Assembly: GCF_039872765.1 (NCBI RefSeq)
Contig: NZ_JBDPZC010000001.1
Coordinates: 1 to 64,000, forward strand
Reading direction: 5' to 3'
Source: Roseateles_B flavus
GTDB lineage: Bacteria; Pseudomonadota; Gammaproteobacteria; Burkholderiales; Burkholderiaceae_C
DNA length: 64,000 bases
Shown: in pieces, positions 52,945 through 61,346 of the stretch
Layout: every line of letters starts with the position of its first letter
How positions within the stretch are numbered: the stretch's first letter is position 1
The notes under the pieces: model-generated
The model's input: only the letters and a program-made list of their open reading frames with translations
The model's database searches: none
Told to the model about the DNA's origin: nothing
Translations under genes and position numbers: made by a program

Positions 52945-54129
52945 ATGGGCCTCCAGGACTTTCTTGCCGGCACGGACCTGCTCGTCCAGCCCCTGGGCGA
53001 GGCCGACGCGCCCCGCCTGCAATCGCTGTTCGAGGCCTGCCCGGACTACTTCGAGCGCTGCGGCCTGCCCCTGGCCGCGGACGAGGCGCTGCAGGAACTG
53101 CGCAGCGCGCCGCCGCCCGACTTCGCCTGGGCCGCGCAATGGCATCTGGGGCTGGTGCAGCCGGGCCACGAGCGCCTGGTCGCCGTCCTGCAGGTCTGCA
53201 GCGAGGCCCCGGCGCCCGGGGTCTGGCATCTGGGACTGCTGATGGTCCATCCGGCGCACCGCGGCCAGGGTCTGGCCCGGCGGCTGGTGGCCGCCCTGGA
53301 GGCCTGGGCGGTGCAGTCGGGCGCACGCTGGCTGCGCCTGGGCGTGGTGGCCGGCAACGAACCGGCCGAGCGCTTCTGGTGCAGACAGGGCTTTCGGGAG
53401 CTGCGCAGCCGGGTGAGCCAGGTGGCCGGCCAGCCGCCCGGGCCGGTGCGGGTCCTGCTCAAGGGCCTGTCGGGCAGCCCGGCGCTGGCGGATTGGGCCG
53501 ACTACCTCGCCGCTGTGCCGCGCGACCGCCAGCCCCTGGACAGCCTGTGCCGCCTGGCGGATGTCCTGCCCCTGCGCTCGCCCGCGGGCCGCGTGCAGCT
53601 GCGGCGCATGCGCGAGAGCGACCTCGAGCGCTTCCATGCCTACCGCAGCGACGCCGAGACGGCGCGCTTCCAGGGCTGGACGCTGGCCCGTGAACCGGCG
53701 GAGTCGGCCGCCTTCCTGCGCGAGATGAGCGGGGCCGCCATCGGCGAGCCGGACCAGTGGGTGCAACTGGCCATCGCCGATGCCGGCGACGACCGCTTGG
53801 TCGGCGACATCGGCCTGTGCCTGCGCGCGCGCCCGCCCAGCGAGGTCCCGGGCGCCGACACCCACCCGCTGAGTGCCTGGATGGGCATCACCCTGCATCC
53901 CGGCTGGCGAGGCCGGGGCCTGGGCCGCGAGGCCTTCGTCGCGCTCCAGGACTTCCTGCTGGAGGCCGGCGGGCTGCTGGAGGTGGAATGCTGGGTCGAT
54001 GCCCGCAACACCGCGTCCATCCAGCTGCTGGAGGCCAGCGGCATGCGCCGCTTCTGCAGCGAGGTCCGGGACTTCCGCGGCGCCCCCTGCGAGGAGCACG
54101 GCTACCGGCGCTGGCGCGGGCGCTGCTGA
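52945..54129 (+). CDS. Tandem GNAT acetyltransferase (two domains)
   Basis: A 394-aa fusion of two GNAT domains. Domain 1 (residues about 10-170) has LLMVHPAHRGQGLARRLVAAL; domain 2 (about 210-394, RimJ-like) has HPLSAWMGITLHPGWRGRGLGREAF and SIQLLEASGMRRF. Both keep the CoA-binding RGxGLxR motif, so both may be active. GAGGAGGG lies 5 nt upstream of the ATG. Substrates are unknown; the second domain resembles enzymes that acetylate ribosomal proteins or antibiotics. Confidence 0.87.
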   Translation: MGLQDFLAGTDLLVQPLGEADAPRLQSLFEACPDYFERCGLPLAADEALQELRSAPPPDFAWAAQWHLGLVQPGHERLVAVLQVCSEAPAPGVWHLGLLMVHPAHRGQGLARRLVAALEAWAVQSGARWLRLGVVAGNEPAERFWCRQGFRELRSRVSQVAGQPPGPVRVLLKGLSGSPALADWADYLAAVPRDRQPLDSLCRLADVLPLRSPAGRVQLRRMRESDLERFHAYRSDAETARFQGWTLAREPAESAAFLREMSGAAIGEPDQWVQLAIADAGDDRLVGDIGLCLRARPPSEVPGADTHPLSAWMGITLHPGWRGRGLGREAFVALQDFLLEAGGLLEVECWVDARNTASIQLLEASGMRRFCSEVRDFRGAPCEEHGYRRWRGRC

Positions 54130-54327
54130 GCGGGGAGGGGTGACGGCCAGGCGGGGGCAGGGGCGGTCGGCATATTGAAACGCCTGCTTACAAAATCCGG
54201 CCTGCCACCCGCCTATTCGAGCGGGCCGTCCTGTGCAATCCCCAGTTCGACGCACCCGCCGCGGTGGTAGATTCCTGCGGCATCCGCCCAGTCCTGCCGG
54301 CCGCGCCGCCGGCGTGGAGAACCCCCC

Positions 54328-54921
54328 ATGCCTTTCCAGTTGCCCGACCTCCTGGGTCCCTACCTCCTGCCTCTGCTGATCGCGGTGCCGCTGGCCATCG
54401 TCGTGATCCTGATCAGCATCCGCAAGGAGGACGAGGAGGTCCGCCAGTTCCAGGAGTCGCAGCTGCCGGCCCCGTTCAGCGGCCCTGCAGCGGCCAGCCG
54501 CTTCCAGCCGAGCGTGATGCCCGTGGACGGCCCGGTGCCCGTGCTGGTGGTCGACGACTCCGCCGTGGTGCGGGCCAAGCTGGGCAAGCTGCTGGAAAGC
54601 GCGGGCTACCTGGTGCTGCTGGCCCGTGATGGCGTCGAGGCCCTGGAAGTGCTGGCCCGTCATCCCGTGCAGGTCATGATCACCGACCTGGAAATGCCCA
54701 ACAAGAACGGCTTCGAGCTGATTGCCGACGTGCAGGGGGCCCTGGAAACCGAGGACCTGCCCATCATTGCCATCACCGGCCATGAGGAGCTGCAGGGCCG
54801 CGTCCACCAGATCCAGGGGCTCTACGGCATCTTCAAGAAGCCCTGGAGCGACCGCGACCTGCTCAAGCGCATCGAGACCCTGACCCAGCTGCGCAAGCAG
54901 GGCCCGCGCATCGCCGCGTGA
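54328..54921 (+). CDS. Membrane-tethered CheY-like receiver protein
   Basis: A 197-aa protein with one N-terminal membrane helix (residues about 10-32), a charged linker, and a full receiver domain from about 70: acidic pair Asp76/Asp77, phosphoacceptor Asp120 in ITDLEMPNKNG, Thr150 and Lys171 in FKKPW. No output domain follows. Receivers are nearly always soluble, so the tether is unusual and suggests a signalling role at the membrane. GGAGA lies 9 nt upstream of the ATG. No kinase gene is adjacent. The 198 bp before it have a TTGAAA (54175-54180) but no matching -10. Confidence 0.85.
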   Translation: MPFQLPDLLGPYLLPLLIAVPLAIVVILISIRKEDEEVRQFQESQLPAPFSGPAAASRFQPSVMPVDGPVPVLVVDDSAVVRAKLGKLLESAGYLVLLARDGVEALEVLARHPVQVMITDLEMPNKNGFELIADVQGALETEDLPIIAITGHEELQGRVHQIQGLYGIFKKPWSDRDLLKRIETLTQLRKQGPRIAA

Positions 54922-55145
54922 GCGCGCGGCCCGGCCGGGGCCGGCCGCCTGGCGCTGTCGCGCCGGCGACGTGATCTGTGTCAAGGTTCACGGATTGCTG
55001 CGCGCCTCGGGTTTTCCTTGATGGGGACATTCCCAAATTCACTGACTCAGCGCAATTTTCATGCGCCGAGTGCGGTCTGGTCGCCGCGAAACGCAAGCCT
55101 TTTGTGCGCTAGGCAGCCTACAGTGCACAGCACGACAACGAGGGT
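54922..55145 (+). other. Non-coding stretch before the hairpin cascade
   Basis: Together with the RNA candidate at 55146-55291 this is a 513-bp region without a gene. It holds a GC-rich dyad near 54927-54949 and several AT-richer spots (55035-55065 and 55099-55105). A TACAGT at 55119-55124 could be a -10 for the following RNA, but no good -35 is visible. Confidence 0.5.
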
Positions 55146-55291
55146 GGCCCGCAAAGACGGGCCGGAGGGGCGGATGAGGAGGTGTGAGCACACTCATCCG
55201 CATTGAGCAGGCGGCTCGCCGGAGCCGCCTGTGTGCCGCGGCATAGCGCGGATGACCGGGGCTGATGGGGCTGAGAACCATCAGCCCTTTT
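55146..55291 (+). ncRNA. Candidate structured RNA, five hairpins ending in a terminator
   Basis: Five stems follow each other on the plus strand: 55146-55151/55158-55163 (6 bp); 55170-55178/55193-55201 (9 bp, with an inner GTGTG/CACAC); 55208-55217/55222-55231 (10 bp, 4-nt loop); 55236-55240/55247-55251 (5 bp); and the terminator 55259-55268/55278-55287 (10 bp) with four T. All arms are exact. The region has no coding signal. It may be a small RNA or the leader of the acylase gene at 55435. It does not match the 6S, RNase P, tmRNA, SRP or riboswitch consensus sequences I know. Confidence 0.6.
55259..55291 (+). terminator. Rho-independent terminator of the RNA candidate
   Basis: GGGCTGATGG and CCATCAGCCC form a perfect 10-bp stem with a 9-nt loop, followed by TTTT. 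It lies 144 bp before the acylase start codon, so it ends an upstream transcript or attenuates the acylase gene. Confidence 0.85.
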
Positions 55292-55434
55292 CATTGGCGC
55301 CGGCAGGGGCTGGGCGGTCTCTCCCCCCGATGCTGGACACCGTCGGGCGTTTTCGCGTGCGCTGCCCGCGCCAATCCCGATGCGCCGGCCCGGTCGCTGT
55401 GCTGCAATGCATGCCCTGTCCTGGAGTCTTGCGC

Positions 55435-57864
55435 ATGGCTGCACGCACCTTTCGTCTTCGTTCCCTGCTCTGGCTGCTGCTCGGTCTGCTGATCCTGGCC
55501 CTGCTGGCGGCCGGCCTGCACTGGCGGGCCAAGCTGCCCAAGCGCGAAGGCGAGCTGCAGCTGCGAGGCCTGAGCCAGGCGGTCAGCGTGCGCTTCGACG
55601 CCTGGGGCGTGCCCCATGTCGAGGCCCAGAACGAGACCGATCTCTACCGCGCCCTGGGCTACCTCCATGCCCAGGACCGCCTCTTCCAGATGGAGATGGC
55701 CCGGCGACTGGCGCGCGGCGAACTCTCCGAAGTGCTGGGCGAGAAGCTGCTGCCCACCGACAAGCTCTTCCGCAGCCTGCGCCTGATCGACTTCGCCGAG
55801 GCGCGGGTCAAGGCCGAATCCACCCGCCCGCCCGGTCCGGCCCAGCAGGCCCTGCTTGCCTACCTGGACGGCGTCAACCAGTACCAGGCCAGCCGCCCCG
55901 CGCCCCTGGAATTCGAGCTGCTGGGCATCCCCAAGCGGGACTTCACGCCGGTGGACACCTATGCCGTGGCCGGCTACCTGGCCTACAGCTTTGCCTCCGC
56001 CTTCCGTACGGAGCCTGCACTCACTTATGTGCGGGATCAGCTGGGGCCTGAATACCTGAAGATCTTCGACCTGGACTGGAAACCCGAAGGCGCCCTGGCC
56101 GCACGGGCCCGCCTCAGTGCGCCCGCCGCCTCGGCCGTGGCCGCCGGCAGCCGCCTCCAGCCGGCGGACTGGCAGGCGCTGGCCCGCATCGGCCAGCTCA
56201 GCGACAGCCTGGGCACCGGCCTGGCCCAGATGGAAGGCAGCAACGCCTGGGCCCTGGCAGGCAGCCGCACGGCCAGCGGCAAGCCTCTGCTGGCCGGTGA
56301 TCCGCACATCGGCTTTTCGACGCCCGCCGTGTGGTGGGAGGCCCATCTGAAGGCGCCCGGCTTCGAACTCTACGGTCACCTGCAGGTGCTGAATCCCTTC
56401 GCCCTCATCGGTCACAACCAGCGCTTCGGCTGGAGCCTGACCATGTTCCAGAACGATGACATCGACCTCATCGCCGAGAAGACCGATGCCGCCCATCCCG
56501 GCCAGGTGCTGGTCAAGGGCGCCTGGCTGCCGCTGGAATCGCGCGAGGCCCGCATCAAGGTCAAGGGCCGGGCCGATGAAGTCATCCAGTTGCGGCGCTC
56601 GCCCCATGGGCCCCTCGTCAACGACGTCGTGCCTGGCGACACCGGGCGCACCCCCATTGCCATGTGGTGGACCTTCCTGGAGAGCGAGAACCCCCTCATC
56701 GAGGCCTTCTACCAGCTCAATCGCGCGGACACCCTGGCCGCCGCGCGCACGGCGGTGCAGGGCATCCATTCGCCGGGCCTCAACGTGGTCTGGGCCAACG
56801 CCGCCGGTGACATCGGCTGGTGGGCCTCGGCCCGCCTGCCGCAACGGCCGGCCGGCGTGAATCCCAGCTTCATCCTGGACGGCAGCACGGCCGAGGCTGA
56901 CAAGCCCGGCTTCCTGCCCTTCAGCGCCAACCCGCAGGAGGAGAACCCGGCGCGTGGCTACATCGTCTCGGCCAACCACCAGCCGGCCTCGGCCGAGCCG
57001 GTGCCGGGCTACTACAACCTGCCCGACCGCGGCTGGCGCCTCGAGGAAGGCCTGAAGGCCAGCGCCACCGGCTGGGACATGGCCCGCGCCCAGGCGCTGC
57101 AGCTGGCCGATGACACCGGCTACGGCCCGCGCATCCTGGCCCCGCTGATGCCCATCCTGCGCCAGCAGAAGGACGGCGCCGAGCTCGTGGCCCTGCTGGC
57201 CGCCTGGAAGGGCAACCACGGCCTGGAGGATCGCGCCCCGGTTCTCTTCCATCAGCTCGAACACCAGCTGATCCACGCCGTGCTGGCCGACAAGATGGAC
57301 GAGGCTATGCTGGACAACCTCACCCGCACCCGCGCCCTGGACCATGCCTTGCCGCGCCTGGTCGCCGACCCGGATTCGCCCTGGTGGGACCGCAAGGCCA
57401 CGCCCCAGCGCGAGACCCGCGAGCAGATCGTGGCCGAGGCCTGGGCCGCCACCCTCCAGCACCTGCGCCGCACCTTCGGCGAGGACGCCGCGCAATGGAC
57501 CTGGGGTCGCGCTCACAGCATCACCCACAAGCACCCGCTGGGCGAGGTCAAGGCCCTGGCTCCGCTCTTCAACGTCGGCCCCTTCCCGGCGCCGGGCGCG
57601 CACGAGGTGCCCAACAATCTGGCCCAGCGCAGCGGTGATGCACCCTGGTCCGTGGTCTACGGCCCCTCCACCCGCCGCGTGATCGACTTCGCCGCGCCGG
57701 GCCGCAGCCAGGGCATCAACCCGGTCGGCCAGAGCGGCGTGCTGGGCGACCGCCACTACAGCGATCAGGCCCGCGACTACGTCGCCGGCCGCGCCCGTGC
57801 CCAGTGGCTGGACGCCGCCGACGTGCAGGCCCAGGCGCGCAGCAGCCTCACCTTCAGGCCCTGA
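55435..57864 (+). CDS. Penicillin acylase-family Ntn hydrolase
   Basis: An 809-aa amidohydrolase that is cut autocatalytically into two chains; the new N-terminal Ser269 (EGSNAW, cut between Gly268 and Ser269) is the nucleophile. An N-terminal hydrophobic helix (residues about 10-30) anchors or exports it. Family motifs: RFDAWGVPHVEAQNETDLYRALGYLHAQDRLFQMEMARR in the first chain, GDPHIGFSTPAVWWEAHL and the NHQP motif in the second. Substrates of the family include beta-lactams, acyl-homoserine lactones and other N-acyl amides. GGAG lies 8 nt upstream of the ATG. It is followed by a cytochrome and a kinase gene. Confidence 0.93.
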   Translation: MAARTFRLRSLLWLLLGLLILALLAAGLHWRAKLPKREGELQLRGLSQAVSVRFDAWGVPHVEAQNETDLYRALGYLHAQDRLFQMEMARRLARGELSEVLGEKLLPTDKLFRSLRLIDFAEARVKAESTRPPGPAQQALLAYLDGVNQYQASRPAPLEFELLGIPKRDFTPVDTYAVAGYLAYSFASAFRTEPALTYVRDQLGPEYLKIFDLDWKPEGALAARARLSAPAASAVAAGSRLQPADWQALARIGQLSDSLGTGLAQMEGSNAWALAGSRTASGKPLLAGDPHIGFSTPAVWWEAHLKAPGFELYGHLQVLNPFALIGHNQRFGWSLTMFQNDDIDLIAEKTDAAHPGQVLVKGAWLPLESREARIKVKGRADEVIQLRRSPHGPLVNDVVPGDTGRTPIAMWWTFLESENPLIEAFYQLNRADTLAAARTAVQGIHSPGLNVVWANAAGDIGWWASARLPQRPAGVNPSFILDGSTAEADKPGFLPFSANPQEENPARGYIVSANHQPASAEPVPGYYNLPDRGWRLEEGLKASATGWDMARAQALQLADDTGYGPRILAPLMPILRQQKDGAELVALLAAWKGNHGLEDRAPVLFHQLEHQLIHAVLADKMDEAMLDNLTRTRALDHALPRLVADPDSPWWDRKATPQRETREQIVAEAWAATLQHLRRTFGEDAAQWTWGRAHSITHKHPLGEVKALAPLFNVGPFPAPGAHEVPNNLAQRSGDAPWSVVYGPSTRRVIDFAAPGRSQGINPVGQSGVLGDRHYSDQARDYVAGRARAQWLDAADVQAQARSSLTFRP

Positions 57865-57912
57865 ACGGGCTCTCGCTTGCTTTCCCCCAACGTCCCCCCG
57901 GTCGCCGACACC

Positions 57913-58806
57913 ATGCGCACACCGCTTCCCCCCTTCGCCCGCCGGACCCTCGCCACGCTGCTGGGCGCCGTGCTGGCGTCCGCGGCCTCGGCTGCGGTCC
58001 CGCCGGCAAACCCGCCCGGAAAGCCGCCCGAAAATCCGCCCGTCACCGTGGCCAGCGCCACGCCCTTGCGCCTGCCTGACCCGGCCGTGGCCGCCAAGGC
58101 GGGGCCGGCCCAGCGCCAGGTGACGGTCGCTGAGCCCCATCTCTCGCGCCCCGGGCAGCCGCCCGTGCAGGTGCGCTACCGCGGCTGGCCGGCCCGGATC
58201 TTCCTGGATCGCTGGCTGGGCAAGGGCTGGGACCTGCCGGACGGCGAGCTCGAGTTCCGCGCCCAGGACGGCTTCGTGTCCCGCGTCCCGGTGGAGCGCT
58301 TCGGCCGTCACCAGGCCTGGATCGTCACCGCCCGCGCCGACGGCCGGCCTTTCCAGGTCGACAACCACGCGCAGGGCGAGAAGCAGGTGCCCCTGGGGCC
58401 GTACTACCTCATCTGGGACAACCTGGCCGAACCCGCCCTGCAGGCAGAAGGCGGTGCCGTCTGGCCCTACCAGGTGGTCAGCGTGCGCCGCACGCCCTCC
58501 AGCCGGGCGGCCCTGCTGCCGGGCGACCTGGCGCCGCGCTTTGCCGCCACGGCCCAGGCCCTGCAGACCCACTGTCTCAGCTGCCACCAGGTGAACGGCT
58601 ATGGGGGTGACAAGATGCCTCTCAACCTCGCCCTGCGTGCCCGCGAGATCGACCCCGCGCGCTGGCGACAGTGGCTGCTGCAGCCGGCCCAGCTCAAGCC
58701 GGGCACCACCATGCCCCCGCTGAGCGAGGGTTTGCCCGAGGCCGAACGCGAAGCGCTGGCGCAGCAACTGCACGACTACCTGAAGGCCCTGCCTGTCCAA
58801 CCCTGA
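57913..58806 (+). CDS. Periplasmic monohaem cytochrome c-like protein
   Basis: A 297-aa exported protein (signal ending near ASAA, residue 30). A Pro-rich linker (PPANPPGKPPENPP) leads to a domain of about 130 residues resembling molybdopterin-binding/oxidoreductase auxiliary domains, then a C-terminal cytochrome c domain with one haem site CLSCH (residues about 221-225) and a possible axial Met in TTMPPLSEG. It follows the acylase gene by 48 bp. The redox partner is unknown. Confidence 0.82.
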   Translation: MRTPLPPFARRTLATLLGAVLASAASAAVPPANPPGKPPENPPVTVASATPLRLPDPAVAAKAGPAQRQVTVAEPHLSRPGQPPVQVRYRGWPARIFLDRWLGKGWDLPDGELEFRAQDGFVSRVPVERFGRHQAWIVTARADGRPFQVDNHAQGEKQVPLGPYYLIWDNLAEPALQAEGGAVWPYQVVSVRRTPSSRAALLPGDLAPRFAATAQALQTHCLSCHQVNGYGGDKMPLNLALRAREIDPARWRQWLLQPAQLKPGTTMPPLSEGLPEAEREALAQQLHDYLKALPVQP

Positions 58807-58815
58807 ACAATTTCG

Positions 58816-58865
58816 CGCTTCTCCCTGCTGAGGAGCAAGCAGTTGTTACATCTGGCGGAGAAGCG
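58816..58865. other. 9-bp inverted repeat around a promoter-like region
   Basis: CGCTTCTCC (58816-58824) and GGAGAAGCG (58857-58865) are exact inverted repeats, with a smaller CTGCT/AGCAG pair inside. The spacer holds TTGTTACA. It lies between the cytochrome and the kinase gene and could be a leader structure or an operator. Confidence 0.45.
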
Positions 58866-58962
58866 ACGCCGGCGGCGCATTTGATCCGCTACGCTTCGGC
58901 CCTCGCACGCCGCATCCTGCCCGTCCCTGCCTGAACTACGCCTTCGCGCTAACCGCCCGGTC

Positions 58963-60741
58963 ATGATGTCCGACGCCAGCCCTGATCGCCGCGCCGCCGC
59001 TTCGTCGGCCGCGCCTAATGCCCTGCCGGCAGGCACGCGCTTTGGCGAGCTCGAAATCCTCAGCACCCTGGCCGTGGGCGGCTTCGGCATCATCTACGTT
59101 GCCCAGGACCATGCCCTGCAGCGCCAGGTGGCCATCAAGGAGTACATGCCCTCCATGCTGGCCCAGCGCAACGCCAAGTCCAAGGTGTCGGTGCGCTCAG
59201 GCTCCCAGCAGGAGACCTTCGACGCCGGCCTGCGCTCCTTCGTCAATGAATCACGGCTGCTGGCGCGCTTCGACCATCCCTCGCTGCTGAAGGTCTACCG
59301 CTTTTGGGAGGCCAATGGCACGGCCTACATGGCCATGCCCTATCTGCAGGGCCAGACCCTGCGCCAGGCCCGCCGCGCCATGAGCCAGCAGCCCGACGAG
59401 CCCTGGCTGCGCCGCCTGCTGACCGCCCTGCTGGAGGCCCTGGAGCTGCTGCACACGGAGTCCATCTGGCACCGTGACATCGCCCCCGACAACGTCTTCC
59501 TGCCCTATGGCGGGGCGGCCCCCGTGCTGCTGGACTTCGGCGCCGCGCGCCAGGTCATCAGCGATCGGGCCGAGGGCCTGACGGCCATCCTCAAGCCCAG
59601 CTACGCCCCCATCGAGCAATACGCCGAGTCCCGCCAGCTGCGCCAGGGCCCCTGGACGGACCTCTACGCCCTGGGCGCCATGGTCCATGAGCTGATCCTG
59701 GGCCGCACGCCGCCTGCCGCCACCGCCCGCAGTCTGGGCGACGAGTACCAGAGCCTGGTCACCCTCGCGCCGCCGGGCTACAGCCCCGAGCTGCTGGCCT
59801 GCGTGGACTGGATGCTGCGGGTGCATCCGCAGGACCGCCCGCAGTCCGTGGCTCATCTGCGCGCGGCGCTGGAAGGCCGCATGGCGCCGCCCGAACCCCG
59901 CATGACCGAGACCCTGGTCGTGCCACCGCCGGTGGGTTTCGAGGAAACGCGCCTGGCCAACGATTCCGAGTTCGCCGAGACCCGCCAGCTGGGTGACAGC
60001 GACTTCCTCCCCACCCGCGCCATGGATGCGCCGGACCTCCTGCTGGAGGACGCGCGCGCCGCTTCTGCCCCGGTGCCCCTGCCGGTGCCCGAGCCCGCCC
60101 CGGCGCCACCGCCCTCGCGGCGCGTCTCGTCCAGGCGCGGCCCCCCCGTCGGCGGCCGCCGCTGGCCCTGGGCCCTGGGCCTGCTGGCCGCCGGTGCCGG
60201 CACCGCCTTGCTGGTGTCCATGGTGCAACTGCTGCTGCACCGCCAGCCAGCGGCCCCGTCGGAGCTGGCCCTTGCCGCCTCCGAGCCCGCCTCGGCGGCC
60301 AGCGCCGACGCCGCGCCCGCTGCCGATCCCGTGCTGGCCCTGGTGCAGTCGCAGCAGGAGACCGCAAGCCCCGCCCCGCCCGCCGCGCCCGCCGACAAGA
60401 TGAGCGACAAGCCCGTCGACAAGCGCGCCACCGACACCCCCGCCCGCAAGCGCAAGGATCCCGCCCCCGCCGCCGGCGCTGCCTCCAGCCCGACCGCCCC
60501 GGCGCCAGCGCCCGTTGAACGCACCCCGCCCGTGGCCGCCTACACCCCGGGCCCCGCCAGCGCTCCTGTGCCCGCGGACACCCATCTCCCTGTCAGTCCC
60601 TCCGAAGCCTGCGGCAAGCGCGTCTTCCTCGCCCGCGCCCTGTGCCTGGACGAGCAATGCGCCACCCCGCGCTTCCACGGCCATGCGGAATGCGTGGCCT
60701 TGCGGGAGGCGCGGGAGCAGCGGCAGAGGAACAGGAACTAG
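58963..60741 (+). CDS. Membrane Ser/Thr protein kinase (Hanks type)
   Basis: A 592-aa kinase. The kinase domain covers residues about 25-305: glycine loop AVGGFGIIYVA, Lys59 in VAIKEYMP, catalytic loop HRD at 170-172 (WHRDIAPDNVFL) and DFG at 191-193. A long Pro/Ala-rich linker with an acidic/Thr part follows, then one membrane helix at about 402-425, a Pro/Ala-rich periplasmic region and a short Cys-containing end (SEACGKRVFLARALCLDEQCATPRFHGHAEC). It is therefore a one-pass membrane kinase with an external Cys-rich end that may sense the envelope. Start 58963; ATG 58966 is equal. It is the third gene in the acylase-cytochrome group. Confidence 0.93.
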   Translation: MMSDASPDRRAAASSAAPNALPAGTRFGELEILSTLAVGGFGIIYVAQDHALQRQVAIKEYMPSMLAQRNAKSKVSVRSGSQQETFDAGLRSFVNESRLLARFDHPSLLKVYRFWEANGTAYMAMPYLQGQTLRQARRAMSQQPDEPWLRRLLTALLEALELLHTESIWHRDIAPDNVFLPYGGAAPVLLDFGAARQVISDRAEGLTAILKPSYAPIEQYAESRQLRQGPWTDLYALGAMVHELILGRTPPAATARSLGDEYQSLVTLAPPGYSPELLACVDWMLRVHPQDRPQSVAHLRAALEGRMAPPEPRMTETLVVPPPVGFEETRLANDSEFAETRQLGDSDFLPTRAMDAPDLLLEDARAASAPVPLPVPEPAPAPPPSRRVSSRRGPPVGGRRWPWALGLLAAGAGTALLVSMVQLLLHRQPAAPSELALAASEPASAASADAAPAADPVLALVQSQQETASPAPPAAPADKMSDKPVDKRATDTPARKRKDPAPAAGAASSPTAPAPAPVERTPPVAAYTPGPASAPVPADTHLPVSPSEACGKRVFLARALCLDEQCATPRFHGHAECVALREAREQRQRNRN

Positions 60742-60838
60742 GCTGGTGCCCTGGATGGCGCTGGGTACGCGCAGCTGAGGGATTCTGGGTGGCGGTGCCC
60801 GTCAGGCCCGTCGCCGCGGCGAAGCACCGCCGTGGCGC

Positions 60839-61195
60839 TTACCAGCGTTCCAGCATTTGCTGAGACGCCCCCTGCCTGGCCAGCACGACCAGCTCGCGGG
60901 TCACCATGAGCATCCATGGGTACAGAAAGGCATCAGGGTCGGTGAAGTTCTTCTCGGTCAGCTGGGGTGACGGAGCCGGACACACCTTGTGCACTTGAGA
61001 CAGGATCTGCGCGGCCAGCCGGACCGACTCGTCGTGGCCCGGTGTCTCGCCTCGGGAGATGGAGGCGCTGACGTAGCCCGAGAGGCAAGAGACAAACAGC
61101 TCTTGCCGGGTGTAGACCCGCTCCGCGGCTGCACCTTGTGCGAATGAGGATGCTGCTGACAGGAACAGCAGCACGCCGATGAGGACTGAACGCAT
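60839..61195 (-). CDS. Small exported hypothetical protein
   Basis: A 118-aa protein with a signal peptide (MRSVLIGVLLFLSAASSFAQ) and a mature part of about 98 residues with two Cys (FVSCLSGYVSAS and VHKVCPAPSP) that could bridge. The family is not recognised. The start at 61195 is chosen for the signal peptide; the open frame extends to 61258. It is convergent with the kinase gene; the 97-bp gap has a pair of 8-bp arms (60791-60798 and 60824-60831) that may act as a terminator without T-run. Confidence 0.65.
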   Translation of the reverse strand: MRSVLIGVLLFLSAASSFAQGAAAERVYTRQELFVSCLSGYVSASISRGETPGHDESVRLAAQILSQVHKVCPAPSPQLTEKNFTDPDAFLYPWMLMVTRELVVLARQGASQQMLERW

Positions 61196-61346
61196 CTGAA
61201 ATACCCCTGGGTGTCGTCTCCACGTCTGCGACGTGAGCCCTGCATTGGAACATCCCACGCAGCCACGGCACGCCAGGGCATGCCCGCTCCGAGGGGCCCG
61301 GACATCGCCAGGCCGACGCAGGGGCGCCTTGCTCCGGATGCCCGCC

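Noticed and set aside
55146..55163. Cyclic-di-GMP-I riboswitch piece (GCAAAGA near a GGGCC stem)
   Set aside because: Only a few bases resemble the class; the rest of its conserved core is absent.
55291..58800. Long minus-strand open frame opposite the acylase and cytochrome genes
   Set aside because: Antisense shadow; composition (Gly/Gln/His/Val) is typical of complementary frames in high-GC DNA.
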